In this document: piece by piece, positions 43,180 to 51,869 of the stretch
Numbering within the stretch: position 1 is the stretch's first letter
Layout: the number at the start of each line of letters is the position of its first letter
Source: Flavobacterium salilacus subsp. salilacus
GTDB lineage: Bacteria > Bacteroidota > Bacteroidia > Flavobacteriales > Flavobacteriaceae
Length of the DNA stretch: 64,000 bases
NCBI RefSeq assembly: GCF_004634195.1
Contig: NZ_SKBP01000005.1
Coordinates: forward strand, 186,001 to 250,000
Reading direction: 5' to 3'
Position numbers and translations under genes: made by a program
The notes under the pieces: model-generated
The model's database searches: none
Told to the model about the DNA's origin: nothing
Seen by the model: the letters and a program-made list of their open reading frames with translations, nothing else

Positions 43180-43662
43180 TTACCTTATATCTGCAATTAC
43201 TTTATCTCTCTCATTCACATAGTCTTGGTAAACATCCTGATTATTGTCAAAGTAAGTTCTTATTGGTTGTCCCGTAGGAAGCTCATCTTTAATAATAAAA
43301 TCGCCTTTATAATCGCCTTCGTAACTATTAGTAACTAAGCCTTCTTCATCACACCCTGCTCCTGTTTGAATAATAGCTGAATGCCCTATACTCCTTCTGC
43401 CTTCATGCACAACTACAATCCTCACTTGATATCTGAAACAGCTATTTCCCCAGCTTATTAAATCGACTTCTACAAAAGTTCCATCCAGTCTTACAACCGG
43501 TTCAGTAGATTTTGTAGAGAATTCAGTTGTTGCTTTTACAGCATTTTCATCGTTGTTTATTTCACTGTCATTGGAACAGGACTGAACTCCAATTACTAAA
43601 AAGAATAAAAGTGAAACAATAAATAGTTTTTGAATGAACGCATGTAATGATTTTTTTTTCAT
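43180..43662 (-). CDS. Secreted lipoprotein, paralog A of an unknown family
   Basis: 160 residues. SPII-like signal ending GVQSC. Mature part contains the family pattern RSIGHSAIIQTGAGC...EGLVTNSYEGDY...DFIIKDE...PIRTYFDNNQ..YQDYV. The same pattern occurs in the genes at 43706-44188 and 49323-49754. Two cysteines may form a disulfide. It lies 43 bases after the 43706 gene on the same strand, so the two share an operon. No known function. Confidence 0.75.
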   Translation of the reverse strand: MKKKSLHAFIQKLFIVSLLFFLVIGVQSCSNDSEINNDENAVKATTEFSTKSTEPVVRLDGTFVEVDLISWGNSCFRYQVRIVVVHEGRRSIGHSAIIQTGAGCDEEGLVTNSYEGDYKGDFIIKDELPTGQPIRTYFDNNQDVYQDYVNERDKVIADIR

Positions 43663-43705
43663 AATTGATAATTTGATTGTTTAGATTATTTTAAGTTGGG
43701 TAATT

Positions 43706-44188
43706 TTAATTTTGTAATTCTTCTCTTTTTAAAACATATTGCTCATAAACTTCAGGATGTTCTTTTAAAAAGGGTATAATAGGCTTATCATCGGGTTTTT
43801 GGTCTTCCACAAGATAATCAGGTAAAGAATAAGTTCCAAAGAAAGTACTGCTCAGCAATACACGCCCGTCTAACTCCCCACATCCATGACCACTCAAAAC
43901 TAATGCGGAATGGATTAGTCTTCTTTGCCCAGTAGATGTGTTAGTAGCATAAACTCTTATTTGAATTGAAAGACATCCCTCTTTATGCGTATTAACAAAA
44001 TCAGCCTCCGCACTATATGTGTAACTGTCTTGATTATTAAAATTTTCTTGATTTTCAAAATTTAGTAACTTTTCAGCTAAAGGGATTGGCGAAGCGATTT
44101 TTTGAGTAACAACAGAGCCGGGATTACTCGTTAAAAATGCCATAGGCAATAAAAATGCTCCAAGTTTGGAAATAAGTACGTTTGTCAT
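43706..44188 (-). CDS. Secreted protein, paralog B of the same family
   Basis: 160 residues. A hydrophobic start (LISKLGAFLLPMAFLTS) could be a signal peptide without a lipobox. Family pattern: RRLIHSALVLSGHGC, GRVLLSSTFFGTYSLPDYLVED, PIIPFLKEHPEVYEQYVLKREEL. The upstream 110 bases match those of the 49323-49754 gene. First gene of a two-gene unit. Confidence 0.72.
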   Translation of the reverse strand: MTNVLISKLGAFLLPMAFLTSNPGSVVTQKIASPIPLAEKLLNFENQENFNNQDSYTYSAEADFVNTHKEGCLSIQIRVYATNTSTGQRRLIHSALVLSGHGCGELDGRVLLSSTFFGTYSLPDYLVEDQKPDDKPIIPFLKEHPEVYEQYVLKREELQN

Positions 44189-44209
44189 AATTTAAATGGA
44201 TTTGTTAAG

Positions 44210-44320
44210 ATAATAATTGTTTATAATTTTTGTTGATTATATTTCAAATATAAAATAATTAATAATTCGATAAATATTCGATATGTTAAAGTTTTAATAG
44301 TATTTATAAGTATTAAACAG
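44210..44320 (-). promoter_or_regulatory. Duplicated promoter region, copy 1, with TATCGAAT tandem repeat
   Basis: Read on the minus strand, two TATCGAAT octamers lie 11 bases apart (44276-44283 and 44265-44272), followed by -7 box TATATTTG at 44245-44252. About 110 bases match copy 2 at 49753-49864. Confidence 0.75.
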
Positions 44321-44443
44321 TGATATAAAAAAAATACCCTGAATAGAGATGAAATCATAAATTACACTTAAAAATAATCCTACATACACAACTTTTACAA
44401 ATAACTTTTTAACTTTAAGATATTCATTATAATAAAGCACTAT

Positions 44444-44821
44444 ATGGGAATATTTAACGCACTATTAGGACAAGCTTCGGAAATTTCTGCAGAAAAAGTG
44501 CAACAGGAATTTTCCCCTTTATTGATTGAGGGGGAAACCATTGTAAAAGCTTACAAGGTTATTCGTGATATGTTTGTTTTTACAAACAAGAGATTAATAT
44601 TGGTAGATAAACAGGGGCTTACAGGTTCTAAGATAGACTATCAATCTATACCCTATTCCAGTATCATTAAGTTTTCTAAAGAAAGTGCAGGGTTAATGGA
44701 TCTTGATGCAGAATTGAAAATTTGGGTTCGGGGCGAAACCACACCCATAAAAAAACAATTTGGAAAAGACAATAATATAAACGAAGTATATCAGGTACTT
44801 AGCCAATATATTTTAGGATAA
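44444..44821 (+). CDS. PH-domain (bPH1) protein
   Basis: 125 residues. N-terminal helical lead MGIFNALLGQASEIS, then the bacterial pleckstrin-homology pattern (YKVIRDMFVFTNKRLILVDKQGLTGSKIDYQSIPYSSIIKFSKES, ending YQVLSQYILG). Cytoplasmic, no signal. Widespread in bacteria; physiological role unknown. Upstream AT-rich bases 44321-44443 contain no other gene. Confidence 0.85.
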   Translation: MGIFNALLGQASEISAEKVQQEFSPLLIEGETIVKAYKVIRDMFVFTNKRLILVDKQGLTGSKIDYQSIPYSSIIKFSKESAGLMDLDAELKIWVRGETTPIKKQFGKDNNINEVYQVLSQYILG

Positions 44822-44892
44822 ATCGACAATAACAAAAATACATTTAGCCAAGTGTTTATTTAAATACTGTTTTGGCTAATTATACTATACAT

Positions 44893-46134
44893 ATGCCCGA
44901 ATATTTTAAACCGGAAGAATATAATTTTATACTGCTTGCTACCGGTATCATAGCATTGTTAGCAGCTATAGTGCCGGTTGTTATGCAAAACAAAATAGTA
45001 TCGGCTCCTATAGTCTATATACTTTGCGGTATTGCGAGCTATTTTTTGCTGTTGCGCTTCTTTTTCAACCCCATGCAATATATGGAAACCATAAAACATG
45101 TAACAGAGTTTGTGATTATCATATCGCTCACTAATGCGGGTTTAAAAATAAAAGAACCTTTCCGGTGGCATACTTGGCGCAGCTCTTTTCGTTTACTGAT
45201 AATTGCATTTCCTATTACTATGGTTGCAGCAGCCTGTCTGGGTTGGTGGATAGCAGGTCTTGCTCCGGTCACAGCTATACTGTTTGGCACACTTATAACA
45301 CCTACCGACCCTGTTTTGGCAGGAGAGTTACAAACCTCACAACCCAGCGAAGAAGACACCTCCAAAATCCGCTTGGGGCTAACATCTGAAGCAGGTTTAA
45401 ATGACGGACTTGCATTCCCGTTTACGTATTTTGCAATAATGGCAGCACAATATGGCTTTAATATTGAAACTTGGGTTGGCGAATGGCTATGGCATTATGT
45501 TATCTTTAAAATTGGTATTGCTTTAGTAGTGGGCTTACTTACAGGCTGGACGTTATTCAAAATTATTTTTAACATTGCCAAAAAGAGCATGCTAAGTAAA
45601 ATAAGCCGTGGCATATTATCTCTTGCACTTACACTGCTGCCTTATGCACTTACCGAAATTGTGGGTGGCTATGGTTTTATTGCTGTATTTATAGCTGCGT
45701 GCATGTTTAGCCGTTATGAGAAGTTTGACAAGCATATGGACAGCCTCCACGATTTTAATGAAGAACTTGAAAGTCTGGTTGTTGCTGTTATATTTATCAT
45801 AACCGGTATTTTTATCGCTTCGCATTATTATATATTGCTTAATCCAGGTATAGTTGCCGTAGCCCTGATAATGATACTCGTGGTAAGACCTGTGGCCGGC
45901 TATACCTCATTTATAAGAAGCAACCTAAACCCCTTTCAAAAGTTTGTTTTATCATTTTATGGAATAAGAGGAATTGGCTCAATATTTTATCTGGCGTATG
46001 CCTTAACTTCTGCAGAATTTAAAGATGCCGAAAAGCTTTTTGATATAACCATAGCAACCATATTTTTCTCGGTTTTAATACACGGACTAACAGCACACAT
46101 TATCCAAAAAAGAATTAATATTTATGACTCATAA
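44893..46134 (+). CDS. CPA1-type cation/proton antiporter
   Basis: 413 residues from the ATG at 44893; a TTG 21 bases upstream is less likely. About 11 to 12 hydrophobic helices. The core FGTLITPTDPVLAGEL and LTSEAGLNDGLAFPF motifs are the NhaP/CPA1 substrate-site signatures; later helices FIITGIFIASHYYILL and FYGIRGIGSIFYL. Exchanges Na+ or K+ for H+. The next gene overlaps by 11 bases. Confidence 0.92.
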   Translation: MPEYFKPEEYNFILLATGIIALLAAIVPVVMQNKIVSAPIVYILCGIASYFLLLRFFFNPMQYMETIKHVTEFVIIISLTNAGLKIKEPFRWHTWRSSFRLLIIAFPITMVAAACLGWWIAGLAPVTAILFGTLITPTDPVLAGELQTSQPSEEDTSKIRLGLTSEAGLNDGLAFPFTYFAIMAAQYGFNIETWVGEWLWHYVIFKIGIALVVGLLTGWTLFKIIFNIAKKSMLSKISRGILSLALTLLPYALTEIVGGYGFIAVFIAACMFSRYEKFDKHMDSLHDFNEELESLVVAVIFIITGIFIASHYYILLNPGIVAVALIMILVVRPVAGYTSFIRSNLNPFQKFVLSFYGIRGIGSIFYLAYALTSAEFKDAEKLFDITIATIFFSVLIHGLTAHIIQKRINIYDS

Positions 46135-47497
46135 TAAAAAAGATAAAGGAAATAAGTTAGTTATAATAGGTGGCGATGCGGCAGGGATGTCGGCAGCATC
46201 AAAAGTAAGAAGAGAGCAACCCGACAGAGAAATAATTGTTTTTGAACAATCGCGCTACACCTCCTACTCTGCTTGTGGTATTCCGTATTTTATTTCTGAA
46301 ATTGTAAAAACAGCCGAAGAGCTTATTGTTCGTAGTCCTGAAGAATTCAGAAATAAATATAATATAAATGTAAAAACGTTACATAGGGTAACAAACGTAG
46401 ATACTAAGAATAAAAAAGTAAAAGTATTTGATATTGGTAATGATACCGAATTTTGGGAGGAGTACGACCAGTTGCTTATTGCTACCGGAGGTAAAGCCTT
46501 TTGTCCCGATATGGAAGGAAAAGATGCTGAAGGTATTTTTGGGATTTCTACACTTAAAAGCGGTATTAAAGTTGAGAACTTTATTGAAACTGAAAAACCT
46601 AAGGCTGCGGTAATCATTGGTGGTGGTTACATAGGTCTTGAAATGGCAGAAGCATTGTTGATGCGCGGACTGAAAGTAACAATAATAAATCGTTCCGAAC
46701 AGGTAATGGCTACACTTGATCCTGACATGGGCATAAAAATATCTGATGCCATCAAAAATTTAGGAGTTACACTATATTGTAATGAGAGCTTAACAGGTTT
46801 TAAAACAGTAAATAACCGAGTTGTTGGTGTAACATCTGATAAAAGAACGATTACTGCTGACATGGTAATACTCGGCATGGGATCATCGCCTAATACTGAT
46901 TTTTTAAAAGGGTCGGGTATACAATTGGGTGTTGCAAATGCTATAAAAGTAAACGCGCAAATGCAAACTAATATTCCTGATGTATGGGCAGCAGGCGATT
47001 GTACTGAAACGTTTAATATTGTGAGCCAAAAACCTATGTATATTGCATTAGGAACTGTAGCCAATAAAACAGGCTTAGTGGCAGGAAGTAGTATAGCAGG
47101 CGAAGAAACTTTATTTCCCGGGGCGGTGGGTACGGCAGTTTGCAAAATATGCCGATATGAAGTAGCTCGCACAGGGCTTTTAGAAAAAGAGCTTGATGCT
47201 ATGAATATAGAGTATGTAACCGGAATAATAGACAGTAAGACACGTGCTCACTACTATCCGAATGCAAAAGATATTACAGTGAAACTCATTGCCGAGAAAA
47301 AGAGCGGACGACTTTTGGGCGGACAAATAATAGGAGAAGAAGGCGCCGCAAAGCGTATTGATGTACTGGCTACGGCATTAACCCATCGACTCACACTACA
47401 AAACATTATTGATCTTGACCTCTCTTATGCCCCTCCATTCTCTCCCGTTTGGGATCCTGTACAAACTGCAGCAAGACATCTGATAAAAAAAATTTAA
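46124..47497 (+). CDS. FAD-dependent CoA-disulfide-reductase-like oxidoreductase
   Basis: 457 residues. FAD site IIGGDAAGMSAASKVRRE; redox cysteine in SYSACGIPYF, as in CoA-disulfide reductase and NADH peroxidase family; NAD site IIGGGYIGLEMAEALLMRG; second FAD motif IPDVWAAGDCTE; C-terminal interface domain. No C-terminal rhodanese domain. It overlaps the antiporter gene and may help redox control of that transporter, which is only inference. Length typical. Confidence 0.9.
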   Translation: MTHNKKDKGNKLVIIGGDAAGMSAASKVRREQPDREIIVFEQSRYTSYSACGIPYFISEIVKTAEELIVRSPEEFRNKYNINVKTLHRVTNVDTKNKKVKVFDIGNDTEFWEEYDQLLIATGGKAFCPDMEGKDAEGIFGISTLKSGIKVENFIETEKPKAAVIIGGGYIGLEMAEALLMRGLKVTIINRSEQVMATLDPDMGIKISDAIKNLGVTLYCNESLTGFKTVNNRVVGVTSDKRTITADMVILGMGSSPNTDFLKGSGIQLGVANAIKVNAQMQTNIPDVWAAGDCTETFNIVSQKPMYIALGTVANKTGLVAGSSIAGEETLFPGAVGTAVCKICRYEVARTGLLEKELDAMNIEYVTGIIDSKTRAHYYPNAKDITVKLIAEKKSGRLLGGQIIGEEGAAKRIDVLATALTHRLTLQNIIDLDLSYAPPFSPVWDPVQTAARHLIKKI

Positions 47498-47572
47498 GTA
47501 TTTTGAACAGATATAGTAAAGGATACGGATTAAATATTATTTTTATGACGAACCTTTAAAACAATCCTCACA

Positions 47573-48070
47573 ATGAAAAAAATTCTATTTTCCTTTGCAT
47601 TATTTTTGGCAATAGTAACAACTCATGCACAGTCAGCACCCGATTTCAGCAAGTATCCTTTAAACAATGAAAAAAATACAAGAGCTGCTGATGCAACTGC
47701 CCTGCAAGCAGCGAATTTTTTATTAAAAACACCTATTAATTTTAAAGAGGCTGACCGTAAAAGTTCGATAGCATTCCTGATAAAATGGATGGAGGCAAGC
47801 CCTGATTATACTTTTTCTCTGGATAATTCTATGATAATTCTGGATGATGATGATGTAAATTATAGCGCTTTATATATTGCAGCTATGGCGAAATATCAAA
47901 TTGAAAATAAGGTTTATGAAAGTACTGATGACTCAAAAGTACAGACATGGAAAATAATAGCTGAATATGTTGCTAATCCTAACAACAATATAAAAGTAAA
48001 AGGCAAAATAAAAAAGCTGGTAGAGGCTAATGAGAAAAATAAACTGGAAGAGTTTTTAAACAAAGTATAG
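47573..48070 (+). CDS. Secreted hypothetical protein
   Basis: 165 residues with signal peptide ending THAQ. A helical mature chain (LQAANFLLKTPINFKEADRKSS, AFLIKWMEASPDYTF, KVKGKIKKLVEANEKNKLEEFL). No family recognised. Lies between the flavoprotein gene and a T9SS protein, separate promoter unclear. Confidence 0.68.
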   Translation: MKKILFSFALFLAIVTTHAQSAPDFSKYPLNNEKNTRAADATALQAANFLLKTPINFKEADRKSSIAFLIKWMEASPDYTFSLDNSMIILDDDDVNYSALYIAAMAKYQIENKVYESTDDSKVQTWKIIAEYVANPNNNIKVKGKIKKLVEANEKNKLEEFLNKV

Positions 48071-48236
48071 CAATTCCGTAAATAAAAAACTCTCTATACC
48101 CTATTTAAAACATATATTTTAACCGGTATCACGTTTGAAAATTTTTTACCAGAGGCTTGATATACTGTATTATTTAACTAATGATAAGAATACTTGGCTT
48201 CCAAAAAGCCTATTATAGGCATATAAAATTATTTTT

Positions 48237-49298
48237 ATGAAAAAACTAATCTTCTTTATACCAATTGTGCTATTAACTTTTAATTGTGTTGCCCAAAAAT
48301 GTTATATAATACGTGCAAATTCTCCCTTTAACAGATTGTTTGAAGTTGACATAGCTACTTGCGAGATAACCTTAATAGATGACCAATGTTCTGAAGGTAT
48401 TGATGATCTTGGTGCCGATATAGCCATGAATGATTATGAAAATATATATTTTATTACCAATTATTATTCAAATAACTTATACAGAAAAAACTTAAACAGT
48501 AATGAAGCCTGTGAGTTAGTTATTGAAAATATGGAGCATGGTGGTAATTCATTGGTAGCTGATGATAATTTTATTTATATGGCGCACACCCATCTCTCAA
48601 TATATGATATCTCTACATTCGAATTAGTATATGAAGCAAGCTTGGGAAATTTACAATCAATAGGAGATCTGTTTTTTTACGAGAACAAACTTTATATGGC
48701 TGGAAGAGAAATAGACAATAACTCAGAGTCTTCTTATACCGGTATATATGAAATAAATTTAAATAATCCTTCTGAAAGTTGCTTATATATGTCTCTTGAA
48801 GGTATCGAAATAAATACGGTTATAGATATGTTTAATACTTTTTCTATTAACTACGGTACTTCTTCTAAAACATATTGTTTTGGACGTTTGGGAACAACTA
48901 CAAAGTTGATAGAGATAGATATGGTAAATCAAACACTTGTAGATACGGGATGTGAATTTTATTTTACTATGCCCGGTAAAGTTTTAGGTGCAGCGTCTGT
49001 ATATGACTTAACGAACGTAACAGAAACCTGTGGCGAGTTAAATACTAATGTGGTTCAAGCCAATAAGACATTTTTCAGAATAAAAAACCCTGTTTCGGAA
49101 AGACTGGAAATTTCTACTAATATTGAAGAAGATAATATCCGAAATATTGAACTCTATAATATATTAGGTCAAAAAATAAAAACTTTTAATAACAGTTTAA
49201 ACTCCCTAAATGTTTCAGATCTAACTTCAGGATATTACATAATAATCATTAAACTTAAAAATGGTAAAACTATAAAACAGAGACTAATCTTTAAATAA
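48237..49298 (+). CDS. Secreted protein with T9SS C-terminal sorting domain
   Basis: 353 residues. Signal peptide ending NCVAQ. The first 250 residues are beta-rich, with repeats around DLGADIAMNDYENIYFI, DDNFIYMAHT and ENKLYMAG as in surface propellers. Residues from about 275 form a type A T9SS sorting domain (FRIKNPVSERLEIST, ELYNILGQKIKTF, LTSGYYIIIIKLKNG, ending IFK). Expected to be secreted or surface-attached. Function unknown. Confidence 0.8.
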   Translation: MKKLIFFIPIVLLTFNCVAQKCYIIRANSPFNRLFEVDIATCEITLIDDQCSEGIDDLGADIAMNDYENIYFITNYYSNNLYRKNLNSNEACELVIENMEHGGNSLVADDNFIYMAHTHLSIYDISTFELVYEASLGNLQSIGDLFFYENKLYMAGREIDNNSESSYTGIYEINLNNPSESCLYMSLEGIEINTVIDMFNTFSINYGTSSKTYCFGRLGTTTKLIEIDMVNQTLVDTGCEFYFTMPGKVLGAASVYDLTNVTETCGELNTNVVQANKTFFRIKNPVSERLEISTNIEEDNIRNIELYNILGQKIKTFNNSLNSLNVSDLTSGYYIIIIKLKNGKTIKQRLIFK

Positions 49299-49323
49299 AC
49301 AATCCCCATTTAGGGGATTGTTT
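49297..49323. terminator. Bidirectional terminator between convergent genes
   Basis: An 11-bp stem AAACAATCCCC (49297-49307) and GGGGATTGTTT (49313-49323) with loop ATTTA ends the T9SS gene and the convergent secreted paralog. Confidence 0.85.
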
Positions 49324-49754
49324 TATTTTTTAAATATACTGCTTGCTTTACGGTTATCTCTTGATTGGATATAGGCAGGAAACATATCCGGATTGGCATC
49401 AAAAAAATCGGTAATGGGAACTCCTGATATTTCCGGATCTTCTACAATATAATCTTTTACATTATAGGTAGTACTGCTTAATACCTTACCGTCAGATGCA
49501 CAATTGGCACCGGTTAGGATTGTAGCAGTATGGACTAACCATTTCGTTCCGCCTTCATCGGTTCTGCTGATGTTAATCCTAAGCTTATTACAATAACCAT
49601 TCTCCTCCACTGCAGGTTCAATCAGAGCCGTTTCAATGGTGTACTGTTCCTGAATAGGTTGTTTACTAAAAATGTTTGCCATAGCTAAGGTAGTGGCAAA
49701 CACGCATACAGCTAAAAAAATAAACTGTAGCTTGATGATAGATTTTGTTTTCAT
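49323..49754 (-). CDS. Secreted protein, paralog C of the 43-44 kb family
   Basis: 143 residues. Signal-like start MKTKSIIKLQFIFLAVCVFATTLAMA. Shared pattern: KWLVHTATILTGANC, GKVLSSTTYNVKDYIVED, PITDFFDANPDMFPAYIQSR. The two cysteines align with those of paralogs A and B. Its upstream region is nearly identical to that of the 43706 gene. No known function. Confidence 0.75.
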   Translation of the reverse strand: MKTKSIIKLQFIFLAVCVFATTLAMANIFSKQPIQEQYTIETALIEPAVEENGYCNKLRINISRTDEGGTKWLVHTATILTGANCASDGKVLSSTTYNVKDYIVEDPEISGVPITDFFDANPDMFPAYIQSRDNRKASSIFKK

Positions 49755-49864
49755 AATAATTGTTTATAATTTTTTGTCGAGTATGATTCAAATATAAAAT
49801 AATTAATAATTCGATAAATATTCGATATGTTAAAATTTTAATAGTACTTACAACTATTACACAG
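49753..49864 (-). promoter_or_regulatory. Duplicated promoter region, copy 2, with TATCGAAT tandem repeat
   Basis: On the minus strand the TATCGAAT octamers lie at 49820-49827 and 49809-49816 with -7 box TATATTTG at 49789-49796. Spacing is the same as in copy 1. Confidence 0.75.
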
Positions 49865-49872
49865 GGGGTATA

Positions 49873-49899
49873 AAAAAATCCCCTAAATGGGGATTTTTT
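49873..49899 (-). terminator. Terminator of the pabB-tilS-dsbD operon
   Basis: Eleven-bp stem AAAAAATCCCC and GGGGATTTTTT with loop TAAAT, just after the dsbD-type gene on the minus strand. Confidence 0.85.
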
Positions 49900-49905
49900 A
49901 TTTTC

Positions 49906-51867
49906 TTAAAAATTTTCTATTCCTGATTTGAGCCACGTTTCATATTCCTCTATATCGGGAGTATAACCTATAGGATCATTAAGATTTTCTTCTTCAAGGT
50001 TTATCAGCACATAATAAGGTTGCGCGTTAGCTTTATATCGGGTTATCTGGAAATCGCTCCATTTATTACCTATAGTTTTTATTTTTTTGCCTGTTGTTTC
50101 AGAAATGTATTGCTCGCTTTCGGATAATTCTTTCTTATAATCAACATATAATGAAATCAGTACCACATCATTTTTAAGTATAGAAAGTATCCTTTCGTCA
50201 GACCATACGTAATCTTCCATTTTACGGCAGTTTACACAGGCATATCCCGTAAAATCGATAAGTACGGGTTTGTTTATTTCTTTTGCATAAGCAAGTCCCT
50301 CCTCGTAATCTTCAAAAGCTATAATATTATGAGCCCCAAGTTTTGCCCCGTCGGGTAATTCCTGATCCGATCCCATTGCATTAGCGCCACCAAAACCAAA
50401 GGGCGACTCGCTATAGCTTGCCGGTGGCGGAAAACCACTGATAAGTTTTAGCGGTGCTCCCCATAAACCCGGTATGAGATATACTGTGAAAGACAATACA
50501 AGCAGACCTAAAAATAGCCTTCCTACAGAGATTGCTTTTAAGGGGCTATCGTGCGGTAATGTAATTTTACCGAAAAGATATAATGCCATAACGCCAAAAA
50601 CAGCAATCCATATCGCTAAGAAGGTTTCACGCTCCAATATATGCAACTGTAAAACCAAGTCGGCATTAGAAAGGAACTTAAACGCAAATGCTAATTCTAA
50701 AAAACCTAAAAATACTTTTACCGTATTAAGCCAACCTCCTGATTTTGGTAATGAGTTAAGCCAACCGGGAAACATCGCAAAAAGCATGAAAGGCAATGCC
50801 AGTGCTGACGAAAAACCAAGCATACCTATTATAGGAGCTATACCGCCTTTTGAAGCTGCTTCTACCAATAATGTACCTACAATGGGTCCTGTACAGGAAA
50901 AAGACACAATGGCTAAAGCTAATGCCATAAAAAGAATTCCTATAAAACCACCTCTGTCGGCTTGTTTATCTATCTTATTTGCCCATGAATTAGGTAACAT
51001 AATTTCGAAAGCCCCGAGAAACGAGGCGGCAAAAACAATAAGCAATACAAAGAACGCTAAGTTAAACCATACATTGGTTGAGAGCGCATTAAGAGAGTCT
51101 GCTCCAAAAATAGCTGTTACTACCGAACCCAGAATTACATAGATTATAATAATAGATATGCCATAAAAAATAGCGTTTCTGATACCGGCTGCACGATTTT
51201 TACTTTGTTTTGTAAAAAAACTTACCGTCATAGGTATCATAGGAAATACACATGGAGTAAGCAATGCTGTAAGACCTCCTGCGAAAGCTAACAAAAATAT
51301 GGTGAGTAAACCTCTTTTATCTTCCTCTTTTTCAGAAGTGCCTTTGGCACCCTCTCCTTTATCATTATTTGGCGATGCAACCGCAACTTCCTCAAAATTT
51401 TGTACCTCTTTTGTGGCTAATGTTTTAAGGTTTATTTCAAACAGTTTATTTTGCTGAATACATACCTCTTTACATGCCTGATATGATAACTCTACCTGTA
51501 TAATAGTATTCTCCGGATTAGTTACTTTTATAGTCTGCCTTAGCTGTGCCTTCTCATTAAAATAGGTTTCATCAACTCCAAAAACATCATTAAATGATGT
51601 GATTGTCTCACTTTCTTCCGCTTTGCCTACTGGCTCATAGTTGCCTTTATCATTATTAAAAAGTACTTCGAGTGGTAAAACACCGCCATCGGCAGTAAAC
51701 TGAGAATAAACATGCCAATGTTCTTCTATAACGGCATCGAATATAAGTACATATTCGGTATCTGATTTTTTTTCGACTTTAGATGTCCACTTTGCGGGAT
51801 CTAATATCTGGGCATTTGCTGTTATAAAAGCGAACAGCATAAAAACAAAATATGTGAGTTTTTTCAT
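49906..51867 (-). CDS. DsbD-type thiol:disulfide interchange protein
   Basis: 653 residues. Signal peptide ending ANAQ, an N-terminal DsbD-like periplasmic domain, eight hydrophobic helices from about 190 (LLTPCVFPMIPMTVSFFTK and FSCTGPIVGTLL carry the membrane cysteines), and a C-terminal thioredoxin domain with CVNC at 544-547. Passes electrons from cytoplasmic thioredoxin to periplasmic thiol proteins. Its ATG is 2 bases after the tilS stop, so it is co-transcribed. Confidence 0.92.
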   Translation of the reverse strand: MKKLTYFVFMLFAFITANAQILDPAKWTSKVEKKSDTEYVLIFDAVIEEHWHVYSQFTADGGVLPLEVLFNNDKGNYEPVGKAEESETITSFNDVFGVDETYFNEKAQLRQTIKVTNPENTIIQVELSYQACKEVCIQQNKLFEINLKTLATKEVQNFEEVAVASPNNDKGEGAKGTSEKEEDKRGLLTIFLLAFAGGLTALLTPCVFPMIPMTVSFFTKQSKNRAAGIRNAIFYGISIIIIYVILGSVVTAIFGADSLNALSTNVWFNLAFFVLLIVFAASFLGAFEIMLPNSWANKIDKQADRGGFIGILFMALALAIVSFSCTGPIVGTLLVEAASKGGIAPIIGMLGFSSALALPFMLFAMFPGWLNSLPKSGGWLNTVKVFLGFLELAFAFKFLSNADLVLQLHILERETFLAIWIAVFGVMALYLFGKITLPHDSPLKAISVGRLFLGLLVLSFTVYLIPGLWGAPLKLISGFPPPASYSESPFGFGGANAMGSDQELPDGAKLGAHNIIAFEDYEEGLAYAKEINKPVLIDFTGYACVNCRKMEDYVWSDERILSILKNDVVLISLYVDYKKELSESEQYISETTGKKIKTIGNKWSDFQITRYKANAQPYYVLINLEEENLNDPIGYTPDIEEYETWLKSGIENF

Positions 51868-51869
51868 TG

